In this document: positions 53,914-64,000 of the stretch, one piece after another
Layout of the letters: each line of letters begins with the position of its first letter
How positions within the stretch are numbered: position 1 is the first letter of the stretch
DNA from: JAHBNG01 sp039028975
Lineage (GTDB): Bacteria; Chloroflexota; Anaerolineae; Caldilineales; Caldilineaceae
NCBI GenBank assembly: GCA_039028975.1
Contig: JBCCHB010000090.1
Span: forward strand, 1 to 64,000
Reading direction: 5' to 3'
Length of the DNA: 64,000 nucleotides
The notes under the pieces: generated by a model
What the model saw: the letters and a program-made list of their open reading frames with translations, nothing else
What the model was told of the DNA's origin: nothing
Databases searched by the model: none
Made by a program: the position numbers and the translations under genes

Positions 53914-56900
53914 ATGAAGCAAATCCCTCCACATCTACGTAGAAATCTACGTCAAATTCTGGTCTCGCTATACGACGACAAAGAGACCATAAGGCTATTG
54001 GTAGATGATGCTGAGATTCGAGCATCTTTGATTGATTTCAACTGTAGCCCTGACGTACTATGGGGCAAGGTTATAAAAGAGGCTGAGAAAAATCGAAAAC
54101 TTTCTTCGCTATTAGACATGGCATTTCATGATTATCCTAGGAATGAACGGCTTAAAGAAGCAGCCGAACGCTATTACAAGTTCGTAGGTGAATCCTTAGG
54201 GAAGGGAGAGGATAGATGGAGAGAGGAAGATTTAGCAAGTGCTGAGCCATCGCAAAGCGGCCCCGATGATTCAAGAGTTCAGTCACAAATAGAAATCTAT
54301 CTTGACAAGGTCAGCGCTAGTTTACAAGATGAGTTGATCCAGGGTACTTGTCGTTCCCTAGGATTGAGCGAGAATGGAATCTCGGAACAACTCTCGGAGC
54401 TTGGGCCGACGCTGGAGACGATACAGTCGATTCGTGTACAGAACAATTCTGAGCCAGATGACGATACAAGGTCAAGCATATTGGATCTGCTCCTTAATGA
54501 CCATTCAAAAGTTGTCCTCACTGGTGAGCCAGGCATTGGCAAGAGTCATATTCTTCAAAGCATCGCTCTATATGTTGTCCAACAGCGATACGACAAAGAG
54601 ATAGCGGAATTCATTCCAATCTATATCCCATTAGAGAAAATAACGAGTGATAATACTCTCCGAACCCTTATCCGACGCGAACTCAACAGATTTGGCCTAG
54701 CTATCCAAAATACCGACTTGGATATGTTTATCTCCACCGAGAAAATACTATTCTTGATAGATGGTCTCAATTTCATATCCTCCAATCATGATATTTACAG
54801 AGAAACACTCACGAACATCGGAATATTGACGGAGAGCAGTCACTGTAAATTTGTTGTCACCGATCGGCCAAGCTACGACAAGGCACTCAACCGCTATGGT
54901 TTTTCAACATATGAGGTTGCTAAATGGGATCTAGAAAAAATATCCGACTATATTTCACTAGCGCTGGGGCTACTAGGCAGCACCAACTCTGCGCAGGTCC
55001 TGCTTAAGCGCATAAAGCAAGACCACGCCTTATACCAAATTGTCAGCAATCCGTTTATGTTGGGCTTACTCGTAACGATCTACAGTGAAGACAATGAGGT
55101 AATGTCCCAACGCACTTCGCTCATCCATCAGTTTATCCAAAAATTACTTAACGAAATCAACCCAAATAGCTATGGCAGATCATTGGGTGCGAAAAACACG
55201 CAGATATTGCTTAGCGAGCTTGCCTTTGCATCATACCAAGCAATGACACCCCAATTGACAGAAGAGTTTGTCATAACCAGTTTGGAACAAAAACTCAACG
55301 AGCGGTATAGCCAAAATCAGATGCACCAAGTGGACGCACCAGCCGCCCTTGAAAGTCTGCTGCAAGACAATTGGCTGCGGAAAGTTGACAACCACTATCG
55401 CTTTCAATCTGATCTGTTTCAAGAGATGTTTTTGGCTTACATGGTTCAAAATCGCCGGAAGGAGAACCAGTCTGTCGATCTCTTTATCCGTGATCCCCGA
55501 GCGGAAAGTGCCATCATCCACGCAGCAGGACTTCTTTCAGGCAAGTCTGCCGACCAGCTTGTTGAACGAGTGTCAAAGTTAGGCGACATCATGCAAGCAG
55601 CTCGTTGTGCCATTGGATTGACGACTGATTCATCAATCAGAAGGACAATTGCTTCCCAGCTAAGTCGAAAGCTATACAGCAACATCGATAGGGAGCGTAT
55701 CGAGGCATCCGATCTGCTCATATTCTTGGCAGATCACCAAGCAATTACCGATCTGCGCCACATGTTAATCAAAGGCTCGGGTATAGCCCAATCCAACTCG
55801 GCCCTTGCCATCCAGAGAATTTTAGACAGAGGCGATGATGTCGGTTATGACACGGAAGGAATCCGACCCTCTGATGAGGAATTTATTCATATCTTGGAAA
55901 ATCCTCATTACTCAGAGGATGCCCACACGACGGCCTGTGATGCCTTAAGCCGTTCTAAGACACAACGAGCCGTCAATGAATTGATTCGGACACTATCTAG
56001 CCCCTACCGCAAGGTACGAAGCAAAGCGGCAGATGGCCTAGGTCAAATCAATGAGCCGCAGGTGATTGCTCTACTTCAACAGGCGATTCATGAAGACGAT
56101 AGCTTAGAGATTAAAGCAGGTGCGCTCCGTGCATTGCATAGTGCGCAACCCCAGTTGGCGCTATCTATGGCACAGGGTATGAAGCATCAGGCTTCGTCTC
56201 ATATTCAAACGGAGATAGAGCTGGTATTGGGGAAGCATGGTGACGCACCAACGATTGATCAATATATTCAGCACGCACGCTCTGGTCAAACCAGCAGGCA
56301 AAAACAGGCCATTCGCTTCTGCTTAGAAGTCAAATCAGCTCACTTTATCGATCCGCTATGGGATTTATTGCATAGAGGCGCGCCCGATTTACAAGAAGAT
56401 GTGGCCCGCGCGCTCGGCGGAATTCGAGACGAACGAGTGATGAACCGTGCTATGACTGATTCCCGACATAATGATGAGGGAATTCGAGAAGCAGCGCTCA
56501 AAGTGCTTGGAAATATCAAGAATGACGAAGTGGTTATGGACTTTCTGATCATGGCCTTAAGCGATGCAGGCTCAATGGTGCGCAACACAGCGGTGCGTGG
56601 GTTGATCAAATTTGGTGAGCGTGCCGCGCCACGGCTTGACCAGGCACTTGAAGAGGCATCCGTTGATGGTCATCTCGATCTTGTGTGTATCATCTTGTCA
56701 GTCTATGAAAAGGTAGGCACGCGCCACGCAATTCAAGTCTTAGCAAGCGGTCTAGATAGCCCACTCCAACAGGTTCGTCAACAGGCCATGACCAGCCTGG
56801 AAAATACCAATCGTGAAATTGCTATTTTAACTTTACGTGAAAAATGGCAAACCATAGCATCTGATCAACAGCGTCCTATCCATCAGCTGCTCCATAAATT

Positions 56901-59900
56901 GGAAAGTGAATATCATTATCAGTTGCTAATTTCGTACGATTTGCAAACGGTTGATGGCCGCTCAGCTAGTTATCATATTTTGGATAGGATCAGACAAGAT
57001 GCCCACTCGGATATTCCAGCAACCCGGGCAAGTGCAGAAAAAGTGCTCAATCTTATTGAGGATGCACAGGCTCCATTTCTACCGCTTCCTGCACTTAGGG
57101 AGGGACTTCAGACTCAAGATCCAAAGATCAAAATACGGATTATTCGAGATGCCATAGAGATGGGAACGTCCCAAGCAATCGAGCTGTTGGAACCCGTTAT
57201 CTCGGACGGTTCCAGAGAAGTACGCTTAAGTTTGGCGCGCAGTCTTGCCCGTGCTACCTGTCCGGAGGCCGTAGAGATCCTAAAGCAGATGGTGATGGGG
57301 GATCAGGATAAAGAGATTCGGTCAACCGCACTCACAGCGTTGAAGAGGACAGCAGAGCAATCAGCCATTCGCGCGCTCATTGATTTATTCTGGCAGAGGA
57401 AGATTCTCCAGGGAGAGATACTAAATAATTTGGAAGGGCATCCAGGGTTACGTCAGAACAGAGCGGGTATTCGTGCGCTTCTCGATCTTGCCATCTCAGG
57501 AAATCGGCAGCTCTGGAATCAGGTCGGTCATATCATACGCAAAATCAGACCCGAGCATCTTCCAAGCGATTACAAAGAGATATTTGTCGAGAGTCTCATA
57601 ACTCAAAAGCGAAATCGTAAACAGATCTTGGATCTGCTTGTTCAGGTTGTTCAAAAAGAGATCAGAGTAAACCCTGAACATAATCGCTCAGTCTCACGCC
57701 AGTTGGTCCCTCATTTAGGAAAAAGCAAGGCCCTGGATCATGCCATCCAGATAGTTTTGAGTGATCTTCCGGTCGATACGACTCAGGCAGTTCTAGCCCA
57801 GCACCTATCCGCAGCCAATCCAGCAGCGATATCGTCTACACTACGAATCTTGGCCGTTATCGGTCCCTCGAAAGTGTTGCCAGAGGTACAGAATTTGCTT
57901 GATCAATCAGTAGCCGATGTCCGCGTACAGGCAGCCAAAGTATTAGGCAATACCAAGAGTGAAGATGTTATTCCAGCCTTAGTGGATTGTCTGCAAGATT
58001 CGGATCAACGTATTCAGAAGCATGCTGTGTATGGGCTGCTCAATCACTGCAATGCCATCTCAGTTGTCAACCACTTAACGAATTTTCTTAAGGAAACAAC
58101 AGATGACAACCTACGTTGTGAGGTGACAATTGGTCTTGGGCAAGTAAATCCGGCCCAGACCATTGATGTGCTACTGTGGCTGATAGATCACGACCACTTT
58201 GAGAGTAGAGAAGTGGCGTCTCAGTTACTAAGAAGGCACTACTCCCCTGAACTAGATAGCAAACTGCTGCGGCTATTAAATGCCCCTGCAGCCCAGATAA
58301 AGCCAACTATCGTACGGCTCGTTGGGCAGCTTCAATTATCCGCTACAGCTGCCAAGCTACAAGAGCTAACAGCACGGCCTCATGATAAGACGATTCGGCA
58401 AGCGGCCGCCTTATCACTGCTTGAAATTGGATTAAAGAGTGGTGACATCAATCTAGCTGAAGTAGAAGCAACGTTGCGAAGCATCTTTGCCGATTTGCCT
58501 AAGGCATTGGTAGCCCAGAATGCCGAGACCAGAGCCAATGCCATCAGTGAGCTACGGTACATCCATGCAGATATTCTGACACCTTACGTTGCTGCTGCTC
58601 TGGATGACGAAGATGTTCATGTTTGTATGAAGGCTTTAAACACCTTGTCTGCTTTTTCAAGTAGGGAGGCAGTTTGCCATATGGGGCGCGCAACCCTTCA
58701 TCAGGATGGCAAAATTCGAGAACGCGCATTCGTGCATCTGACTAAGTTTCTTAGCCATACAGACTTTGTTAGAGAAGCAACCCAGGGCATTTGCTATCTC
58801 ATTTATGATAGTAAGCTTGAACTACGGCGAAGTGCCATCCGCACGTTGATGGAATTCGAGAATAAGATATCTACCAAAGCACTCATAAGCGTTATCCATG
58901 AAGGAGACGAAGACTTACGGGTGGAAATTGTACAGGCGTTGGCCCAACGTGAGTGGTACCATACCCTGGATAGGCTCCGGCAAGCCAAAATGGATCCGGC
59001 ACATCGGGTCCGGCAGGTGGCAGAAGAAGCTGTGGCACAAATGGAAGAGATCTTATGCCAGCGCTTGAGGAAAGCAGCGGAAAAAATTCGTCAGGGTACG
59101 TCTCACTTTTTCAATCCTATTGCCAATCAAGAGATACGCTCTCTGGTGTCAGCCCTTGGCCCAGAAGCCGGTACAAGAATGATTCTCCAGCGGAATAAAA
59201 ACAGACGAACCAAAGGCTATTTTACCTTAACGGCTGCGGACCTGATCGTGTTGGGGTGGCTGGGACACGCCTCTGGTTATGAAGCCATCCTCAGTTCGCT
59301 ATGGGTCCCAGAAAAACATAGCAGGGACAACAAAGACGAACGAACAGGCAAAAATAAACGAATTGCAGGCATTGGGGCAGCAGGAAATGCTCGAATCCAG
59401 GTAGCATTGCCTGATCTGCTCACGTTTATGAGGAGTGCAGATATCCATGAGAAGCAGGCAGCTATTTATGCAGTGGCCAAGATAGCTCCAGCAGAGATCG
59501 ACAAGGCTGCTCCGTTGCTATATCAACACCCGAACCAGTATGTACGATTTGCCATCCTTATTTCGTTGGGTGCAATCAAGAGCAAAGAGAACATGCAGTT
59601 GGTAGAAAATGCGCTACAAGATCATGCCTACGCTGTGCGTGAAGCCGCTATTCACATCTTAGAAACCAGCGGTGTCCAAGGCTCTATCCATTGTCTGCTG
59701 ATGCAACTGGAAAGTGAGCCTATGCCAAAACTCCGTAACAGAATTCTGCAAGTGTTTACCCGTGCAGAATCGCTGCATCTACAGGAGGTTATCGCAGAGC
59801 TTACGCTAGACAAAGATCCAAATATAGTCATTTCGGCCATGCAACTCTGCGCCCAATTTGATATCACGGACTCGATCCCCTACCTACGCCAACAATACGA

Positions 59901-62900
59901 ATCGAACTCAAATCAAAGTATACGGCAGCAAGTGCTAGCTTCTCTCCTATCCATGCACGCCTTACAGGCCGAAGATGCTCTTTATGACATACTCAGGCCC
60001 AAGATGCAGACAACCATTTGGGACAACATGACCCAAACATTGAAGCTCTTCGGCACCACTAAAGCACAAGAGACTGAGCCCACTGAGTTTCCACTCTGCA
60101 ATGAAAATCGAGATCTTTATATAGAGATCTTAAATGTTGCCAAACAGCTCCCCACACTATCTCCCTTCGCAAAAAAATTCATTACTGCACTAATTCGGAA
60201 TGAACAAGAAGAAATCCGCATCCAGGCGATTCGTGTCATATCTAAACACAAAAATAGCGAGTGGCTATCGTTGCTATACGAATGTTTAAAAGATAAATCT
60301 GTAGATGTGCGCCTGAAGGCATTTGACGTCCTGAAAGGTTGGGATGGGGTCACGTCGTCTGATTCATTGCAGTCGGTATGTATTCGAGAAGCCAATTATC
60401 TGGCAAAACGGAAATTCCTTACTCACTTTTGCACGCCAGAAAATCAGGCATTTCTTCAGTCGGAAGGGCAAACAGAAGACTTTATTCGGCAGTTGCTGGT
60501 CACAGAATCACGTCAAGAGCTCCAAAAAAACCTTGTGACAGGAAAATACATCTCCACTAATCCCCAGAAGTATCTCAAACGAGCGCTGCCAACGCCTATT
60601 CAGCTACAAGCCATCAAAGAGATTGGCTCTCGCCATTTGAATCAATACAGAAATAAGATCATACGATACTTAAATCATCCAGTCCCTCCACTCAAAATAG
60701 CTGCTATGGATGCCCTAGCGGAGCTAGCAGACTTAGATGAAGAATACAAAACGATCTTGAGAATGATAGAGGATCCGAATTGGGTTGTCTCATTTAAGGC
60801 AATCGAAACGCTCGGAAAGGTACGAGAAGTGCGGGCTGTAACGCACTTAGGTCAATGGATCCTTCCTGCAGATACAAGAAGCGAAAGAGCAACAAGCAAC
60901 AATAACACAGGTTCGAGATCAGTAGGCCAAAACACGGTAATCAGAAGCAAACAATATATTGTGTCACAAGCATTGATCAGAATCGCTTCTGTTGAGGCAA
61001 AAGAACTCATCTCCAATCTATTGCTAACAGCAGAGAACCCCAAATTTGTCACTCATCTACTTCACACGATGCAGAAGTGGCAAGATGTCAATTGGGCAAC
61101 TGTACTAAAAAGAGGATTCGAGAATCCAGATCAGAGAATCCGCCAAATCCTTGTCAGCAATTTGAGCGGTTTCCCAGTTTCAAACATTGAATCGACTGTA
61201 CGAAAAGCGATAAATAGCCCCAGCATACCCATTGCAGGCGATGCCATAGACATGATCGGTGTGTTGCAGATACATGCGCTCATATCTGAGCTGAGATTCA
61301 TGCTTACACTCGATCCATACACCGAAAGTTATAAGCTAGCGCAAGCGATTCGAGCGCTGGGTCGTCTGCGAGCAGAGGACCTCTCAGCGGATTTGAAGAA
61401 GCTACTTGGAAGCCCCTTGTGGCCCGTGGCTGAAGCTAGTGCCAATGCATTTGGGCAACTCCAAGATGTGGCCGGAATACGGTTTTTACACTCTGCACTT
61501 CAGCGAGAAGAAAATGGTCGCGTAGAGCTAGCGGCTATTTGGTCACTGGCCAAAATTGGTACGGATGCCGCATGCATTGGCATGAGCTACATTCAATCTC
61601 AGCTGCTGGATCAAATTCGGGATAGTGCAATTCACAGTCTACGCTTTTATTCTCATACGGAGGCAATTGATTCACTTTCAGAGATGCTCAATGACGAAAA
61701 TCACTTTATTCGGGAAAATGTCGTTAAGGTCTTATCTCTCTTTGCAGATTTCGGCACCCTGCCGTTGTTAATTAAAACTGCAAAAGAAGATGACAACATG
61801 TTTGTGCGCATTGCTGCGATTGAAGGATTAGAAAAGGCTGAGGGATTAGAAAAGGTTGCTGCTATTAAGGATTCGAGCTTTTTGTTCGACCTGCTCAATG
61901 ACCCGATTGGCAAAGTAAAAACTCGGGCTATTGTATTGGTAAGCCAAATTGCTCCAGGCATGTATCAGAGTGAGCTAGTGGAGCTGCTTTACGAGGACAA
62001 TGCGCATGTACGAGAAGCGGCCATTGCGGCTCTATCAGCACACCCCAATCCAATCTGGTATGGGGCGGTTGCCGAGCTGACTAGATTTGACTCAAGCTCC
62101 ACAATTCGCCAGATGGCCCTAACGGCCCTGGAAGAAGCCCATACAGATGAAAGCCATCAGGTCGTTCAACGGCTACGGGAAGAACGTGCATATCAGAACC
62201 AAAAGCTGCAAAGTAGAGAACTAAGTTCCCTATATTCACGATTGAAGCGCTATGCGTGGGACGGCTCTCACGTAGAAACAGAAACGGAAAAAGAGTCGTT
62301 CTTGATTGATATTGAAACGGCAATGGGAGAAGACGTTCCTGTGTTGCGTATCCAGGCAGGACAAGCGGCATCACAGATCTCGTTTCCCGAATTGATTCCT
62401 TGTTTGGTACAAGCAGCTACCGACCCATCGCCTAAGGTACGTAGCTATGCGCTTTGCGCATTGGCCAATATAGATGACCCCAAGGCAACCAAACAGCTCG
62501 GAGGGTTCCTCGCAAAAGAGACCGAAACGATAGTCCAATTTCAACTGCTCCAGTATTTGTCGGACAATGTCCAAGAATCGACTGTAGTCCCTATCCTAAG
62601 GCAAGCGCTGTTGGGTCCCAATCACAGGCTGGGAAAGTATGCGGTTGCGGCATTGAAAAATGTGCCCCATCCTGAGGCGGTTGTGGTGTTGCAGGAAGCG
62701 TTAAGGCAACCTCATCCAGGTCCTTTTGTGCGTGAAGCTATCGTCAAAGCCTTAGCTTGCAAAGAGGCAGCAGAAGCCATAGAGGATCTCAAAGACGCTG
62801 TTAACGATCCAGTATGGTACGTTAGTAGAGATGCCATAACGGCAGTTGCAAGCTTAGCAGATTCATCAACAGTCATAGAAGTCTGTGAGAGAGGATTAGC

Positions 62901-63918
62901 CAATGCCAATGCATACGTCAGACGCTCAGCAGTCAAAGCATTAGCAACCCAGAAAAGTGTAGCAGCATTACCTCTACTTATGAAGGGGTTAAAGGATAAT
63001 ACATCATTTATACGTATCCACTCTCTCCGCGGCATCCAGGTGCTTCATGAAAACCAGATTGAAGGAACTAATGATGCAAAAGAAAAAGTATGGTCACGAA
63101 CGGCTGATACGCTTTTGAGGATGTATGGCGATGAACGTGATGAAGGCGTCAAGCTTGCATGGATAGAGACGTTTCAACAGTTAAAACCTCCATTTCTGCC
63201 TCAATTTGTAGAAACGAATTTGCTCAATCCCAATACTGCCATTCGACGTGCCATGCTCGAACTGGCGGATACATGCAAAGAGAAGATATCATTTTCTGCA
63301 ATTGAGAAACAATACTTGAGTCGAGTCAAGCAGGCCTCGATTTCGGAGAGACGGGATATTTCATTTTACGTACGTGATATGTCCCAAGAATGTATTCAAC
63401 TCCTATGGAATTGTAGCAGAGACCCTGACTATTTGGTTAGAACAAATGCAGCATTTGGTTTAAGGCACATACCAGAAAAGCAACCTGTGGAGCAATTGAG
63501 ACGGCTCTGCAGGGATCACGATACTCTAGTCCGGCGGATCGCTTGGCAGTCTCTCGAAAAGATTACCTTACAATACCCAGAGCTTAGCGCGGCAGTCGAT
63601 GAGCATCTTCGCCAAAGCTGGCACAATTCAGACAAGCAAAGAAGTAAGGATGACATCTATAGAGAGATGGTGAAGCAAGCTAAGAGCAAAAATCTGATTG
63701 AACGTGCCTATGCCATACAGAGTCTGGCAGATCATCCAAGGCAAAAGACGATTTCTTTCCTGATAGACTCGTATCTTGAAGAAAAAGTTGCCTCAGTGCA
63801 GCAGGTTATTGTTGAGGTACTTGAGGAGATGAACAAAGAATTAGCCATTTCAACGATCATGGATATGGGGCAGAGTAAGGACAAAAAGTTAGCAGAGTTA
63901 CGTACAAAATTAGCATAA
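53914..63918 (+). CDS. Giant EAD1-NACHT-HEAT repeat protein (STAND NTPase, 3334 residues)
   Basis: Residues about 3-95 match the effector-associated domain 1 (EAD1) pattern: IPPHLRRNLRQILVSLYDD and then KLSSLLDMAFHDYPRNERL. After a linker comes a NACHT NTPase with Walker A GEPGIGKS (204-211) and a Walker B-like hhhhD (ILFLIDGLNFI, about 279-289). VVTDRPSYDK follows as a sensor-like strand. A winged-helix region near 470-520 and then HEAT/PBS-lyase-type repeats run from about 600 to the C terminus (for example YRKVRSKAADGLGQI, DAGSMVRNTAVRGLIKFG, SYALCALANIDDPKA). Known defence STAND proteins are usually 1-2 thousand residues. I infer a large sensor scaffold that oligomerises on ligand binding, with the EAD recruiting an effector that shares the domain. 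Ligand unknown. Confidence 0.85.
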   Translation: MKQIPPHLRRNLRQILVSLYDDKETIRLLVDDAEIRASLIDFNCSPDVLWGKVIKEAEKNRKLSSLLDMAFHDYPRNERLKEAAERYYKFVGESLGKGEDRWREEDLASAEPSQSGPDDSRVQSQIEIYLDKVSASLQDELIQGTCRSLGLSENGISEQLSELGPTLETIQSIRVQNNSEPDDDTRSSILDLLLNDHSKVVLTGEPGIGKSHILQSIALYVVQQRYDKEIAEFIPIYIPLEKITSDNTLRTLIRRELNRFGLAIQNTDLDMFISTEKILFLIDGLNFISSNHDIYRETLTNIGILTESSHCKFVVTDRPSYDKALNRYGFSTYEVAKWDLEKISDYISLALGLLGSTNSAQVLLKRIKQDHALYQIVSNPFMLGLLVTIYSEDNEVMSQRTSLIHQFIQKLLNEINPNSYGRSLGAKNTQILLSELAFASYQAMTPQLTEEFVITSLEQKLNERYSQNQMHQVDAPAALESLLQDNWLRKVDNHYRFQSDLFQEMFLAYMVQNRRKENQSVDLFIRDPRAESAIIHAAGLLSGKSADQLVERVSKLGDIMQAARCAIGLTTDSSIRRTIASQLSRKLYSNIDRERIEASDLLIFLADHQAITDLRHMLIKGSGIAQSNSALAIQRILDRGDDVGYDTEGIRPSDEEFIHILENPHYSEDAHTTACDALSRSKTQRAVNELIRTLSSPYRKVRSKAADGLGQINEPQVIALLQQAIHEDDSLEIKAGALRALHSAQPQLALSMAQGMKHQASSHIQTEIELVLGKHGDAPTIDQYIQHARSGQTSRQKQAIRFCLEVKSAHFIDPLWDLLHRGAPDLQEDVARALGGIRDERVMNRAMTDSRHNDEGIREAALKVLGNIKNDEVVMDFLIMALSDAGSMVRNTAVRGLIKFGERAAPRLDQALEEASVDGHLDLVCIILSVYEKVGTRHAIQVLASGLDSPLQQVRQQAMTSLENTNREIAILTLREKWQTIASDQQRPIHQLLHKLESEYHYQLLISYDLQTVDGRSASYHILDRIRQDAHSDIPATRASAEKVLNLIEDAQAPFLPLPALREGLQTQDPKIKIRIIRDAIEMGTSQAIELLEPVISDGSREVRLSLARSLARATCPEAVEILKQMVMGDQDKEIRSTALTALKRTAEQSAIRALIDLFWQRKILQGEILNNLEGHPGLRQNRAGIRALLDLAISGNRQLWNQVGHIIRKIRPEHLPSDYKEIFVESLITQKRNRKQILDLLVQVVQKEIRVNPEHNRSVSRQLVPHLGKSKALDHAIQIVLSDLPVDTTQAVLAQHLSAANPAAISSTLRILAVIGPSKVLPEVQNLLDQSVADVRVQAAKVLGNTKSEDVIPALVDCLQDSDQRIQKHAVYGLLNHCNAISVVNHLTNFLKETTDDNLRCEVTIGLGQVNPAQTIDVLLWLIDHDHFESREVASQLLRRHYSPELDSKLLRLLNAPAAQIKPTIVRLVGQLQLSATAAKLQELTARPHDKTIRQAAALSLLEIGLKSGDINLAEVEATLRSIFADLPKALVAQNAETRANAISELRYIHADILTPYVAAALDDEDVHVCMKALNTLSAFSSREAVCHMGRATLHQDGKIRERAFVHLTKFLSHTDFVREATQGICYLIYDSKLELRRSAIRTLMEFENKISTKALISVIHEGDEDLRVEIVQALAQREWYHTLDRLRQAKMDPAHRVRQVAEEAVAQMEEILCQRLRKAAEKIRQGTSHFFNPIANQEIRSLVSALGPEAGTRMILQRNKNRRTKGYFTLTAADLIVLGWLGHASGYEAILSSLWVPEKHSRDNKDERTGKNKRIAGIGAAGNARIQVALPDLLTFMRSADIHEKQAAIYAVAKIAPAEIDKAAPLLYQHPNQYVRFAILISLGAIKSKENMQLVENALQDHAYAVREAAIHILETSGVQGSIHCLLMQLESEPMPKLRNRILQVFTRAESLHLQEVIAELTLDKDPNIVISAMQLCAQFDITDSIPYLRQQYESNSNQSIRQQVLASLLSMHALQAEDALYDILRPKMQTTIWDNMTQTLKLFGTTKAQETEPTEFPLCNENRDLYIEILNVAKQLPTLSPFAKKFITALIRNEQEEIRIQAIRVISKHKNSEWLSLLYECLKDKSVDVRLKAFDVLKGWDGVTSSDSLQSVCIREANYLAKRKFLTHFCTPENQAFLQSEGQTEDFIRQLLVTESRQELQKNLVTGKYISTNPQKYLKRALPTPIQLQAIKEIGSRHLNQYRNKIIRYLNHPVPPLKIAAMDALAELADLDEEYKTILRMIEDPNWVVSFKAIETLGKVREVRAVTHLGQWILPADTRSERATSNNNTGSRSVGQNTVIRSKQYIVSQALIRIASVEAKELISNLLLTAENPKFVTHLLHTMQKWQDVNWATVLKRGFENPDQRIRQILVSNLSGFPVSNIESTVRKAINSPSIPIAGDAIDMIGVLQIHALISELRFMLTLDPYTESYKLAQAIRALGRLRAEDLSADLKKLLGSPLWPVAEASANAFGQLQDVAGIRFLHSALQREENGRVELAAIWSLAKIGTDAACIGMSYIQSQLLDQIRDSAIHSLRFYSHTEAIDSLSEMLNDENHFIRENVVKVLSLFADFGTLPLLIKTAKEDDNMFVRIAAIEGLEKAEGLEKVAAIKDSSFLFDLLNDPIGKVKTRAIVLVSQIAPGMYQSELVELLYEDNAHVREAAIAALSAHPNPIWYGAVAELTRFDSSSTIRQMALTALEEAHTDESHQVVQRLREERAYQNQKLQSRELSSLYSRLKRYAWDGSHVETETEKESFLIDIETAMGEDVPVLRIQAGQAASQISFPELIPCLVQAATDPSPKVRSYALCALANIDDPKATKQLGGFLAKETETIVQFQLLQYLSDNVQESTVVPILRQALLGPNHRLGKYAVAALKNVPHPEAVVVLQEALRQPHPGPFVREAIVKALACKEAAEAIEDLKDAVNDPVWYVSRDAITAVASLADSSTVIEVCERGLANANAYVRRSAVKALATQKSVAALPLLMKGLKDNTSFIRIHSLRGIQVLHENQIEGTNDAKEKVWSRTADTLLRMYGDERDEGVKLAWIETFQQLKPPFLPQFVETNLLNPNTAIRRAMLELADTCKEKISFSAIEKQYLSRVKQASISERRDISFYVRDMSQECIQLLWNCSRDPDYLVRTNAAFGLRHIPEKQPVEQLRRLCRDHDTLVRRIAWQSLEKITLQYPELSAAVDEHLRQSWHNSDKQRSKDDIYREMVKQAKSKNLIERAYAIQSLADHPRQKTISFLIDSYLEEKVASVQQVIVEVLEEMNKELAISTIMDMGQSKDKKLAELRTKLA

Positions 63919-63938
63919 TGAGGTAATGAATATGTAGG

Positions 63939-64000
63939 CTACAGGCCAACATTTATACTCAGCTTGGCTTCTTCCACTATGGCCTGGGCGATACGGGGCG
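63939..64000 (-). CDS. C-terminal end of a convergent gene (partial)
   Basis: A minus-strand frame from the window edge reads PRIAQAIVEEAKLSINVGL and stops with TAG at 63939-63941. It looks protein-like and lies tail-to-tail with the giant gene. Only 19 codons are visible, so no family can be named. Confidence 0.35.
   Translation of the reverse strand, partial: PRIAQAIVEEAKLSINVGL

Overview
The window looks like a chromosomal stretch from a Chloroflexota bacterium (Anaerolineae/Caldilineae-like), at moderate confidence. Pointers are the mid-range base composition, several large secreted proteins with an LYLP-type motif, many STAND-NTPase and HEAT-repeat proteins, two dihydrodipicolinate-synthase-like paralogues beside sulfatase, isomerase and glycosyltransferase genes, and many small fold-back repeats between genes. 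No rRNA or complete tRNA gene, no transposase and no phage structural gene was recognised. The assignment rests on family knowledge, not on a search.

Layout. 1-2.9 kb: a secreted-type protein with calcium-binding and PPC-like modules, apparently cut at its 5' end, then a small membrane protein. 3.0-5.1 kb: an MGDG-synthase-type glycosyltransferase and a sugar-phosphate-isomerase-like TIM barrel. 5.1-6.0 kb: a possible CBS-like remnant and a small secreted-protein gene broken by one missing base. 6.2-8.8 kb: an HTH-STAND-TPR regulator. 9.2-16.1 kb: a 2304-residue exoprotein with 21 FG-GAP repeats, a CLCA-like zinc-protease motif and an octapeptide repeat (VLSLSNGN). 16.1-22.2 kb, minus strand: acyl-CoA dehydrogenase, class III CoA-transferase, MttB-superfamily methyltransferase, GNAT and metallo-hydrolase, which fits quaternary-amine (carnitine-type) breakdown. 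22.5-24.6 kb: a YcaQ-like glycosylase coupled to an ATP-grasp-like protein. 24.9-29.5 kb: a secreted PKD-glycoside hydrolase, a DapA-like aldolase and a sulfatase. 29.9-33.1 kb: an unknown protein with a basic tail, a trypsin-like protease and a DUF4352-like protein. 33.2-40.2 kb, minus strand: DUF2891, DUF362, a secreted SH3b/lectin-like protein and a double-length UxaA-family dehydratase.

40.8-41.3 kb holds a CRISPR array of seven identical 37-bp repeats without cas genes in the window, followed directly by a 21-bp minisatellite. 41.8-49.7 kb carries a DapA/ManA pair, a DinB-like protein, a divergent P-type ATPase, TrpB2 and a DUF92 membrane protein.

50.4-63.9 kb is the most striking part: three same-strand genes encoding (i) a DUF262 protein that carries a Schlafen AlbA_2-like domain where an HNH nuclease might be expected, (ii) an acidic coiled-coil protein and (iii) a 3334-residue protein with an N-terminal EAD1-like domain, a NACHT NTPase and about 2700 residues of HEAT repeats. 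I infer a candidate conflict/antiviral system with a giant STAND sensor. Three near-equal (96-98 bp) MITE-like elements with gccagaaaag ends lie in this window, one of them between the first two genes of this locus. Regulation visible in sequence includes one likely leaderless start (22555), several 4-bp stop/start overlaps and two short promoter-plus-terminator units flanking the glycoside hydrolase gene.
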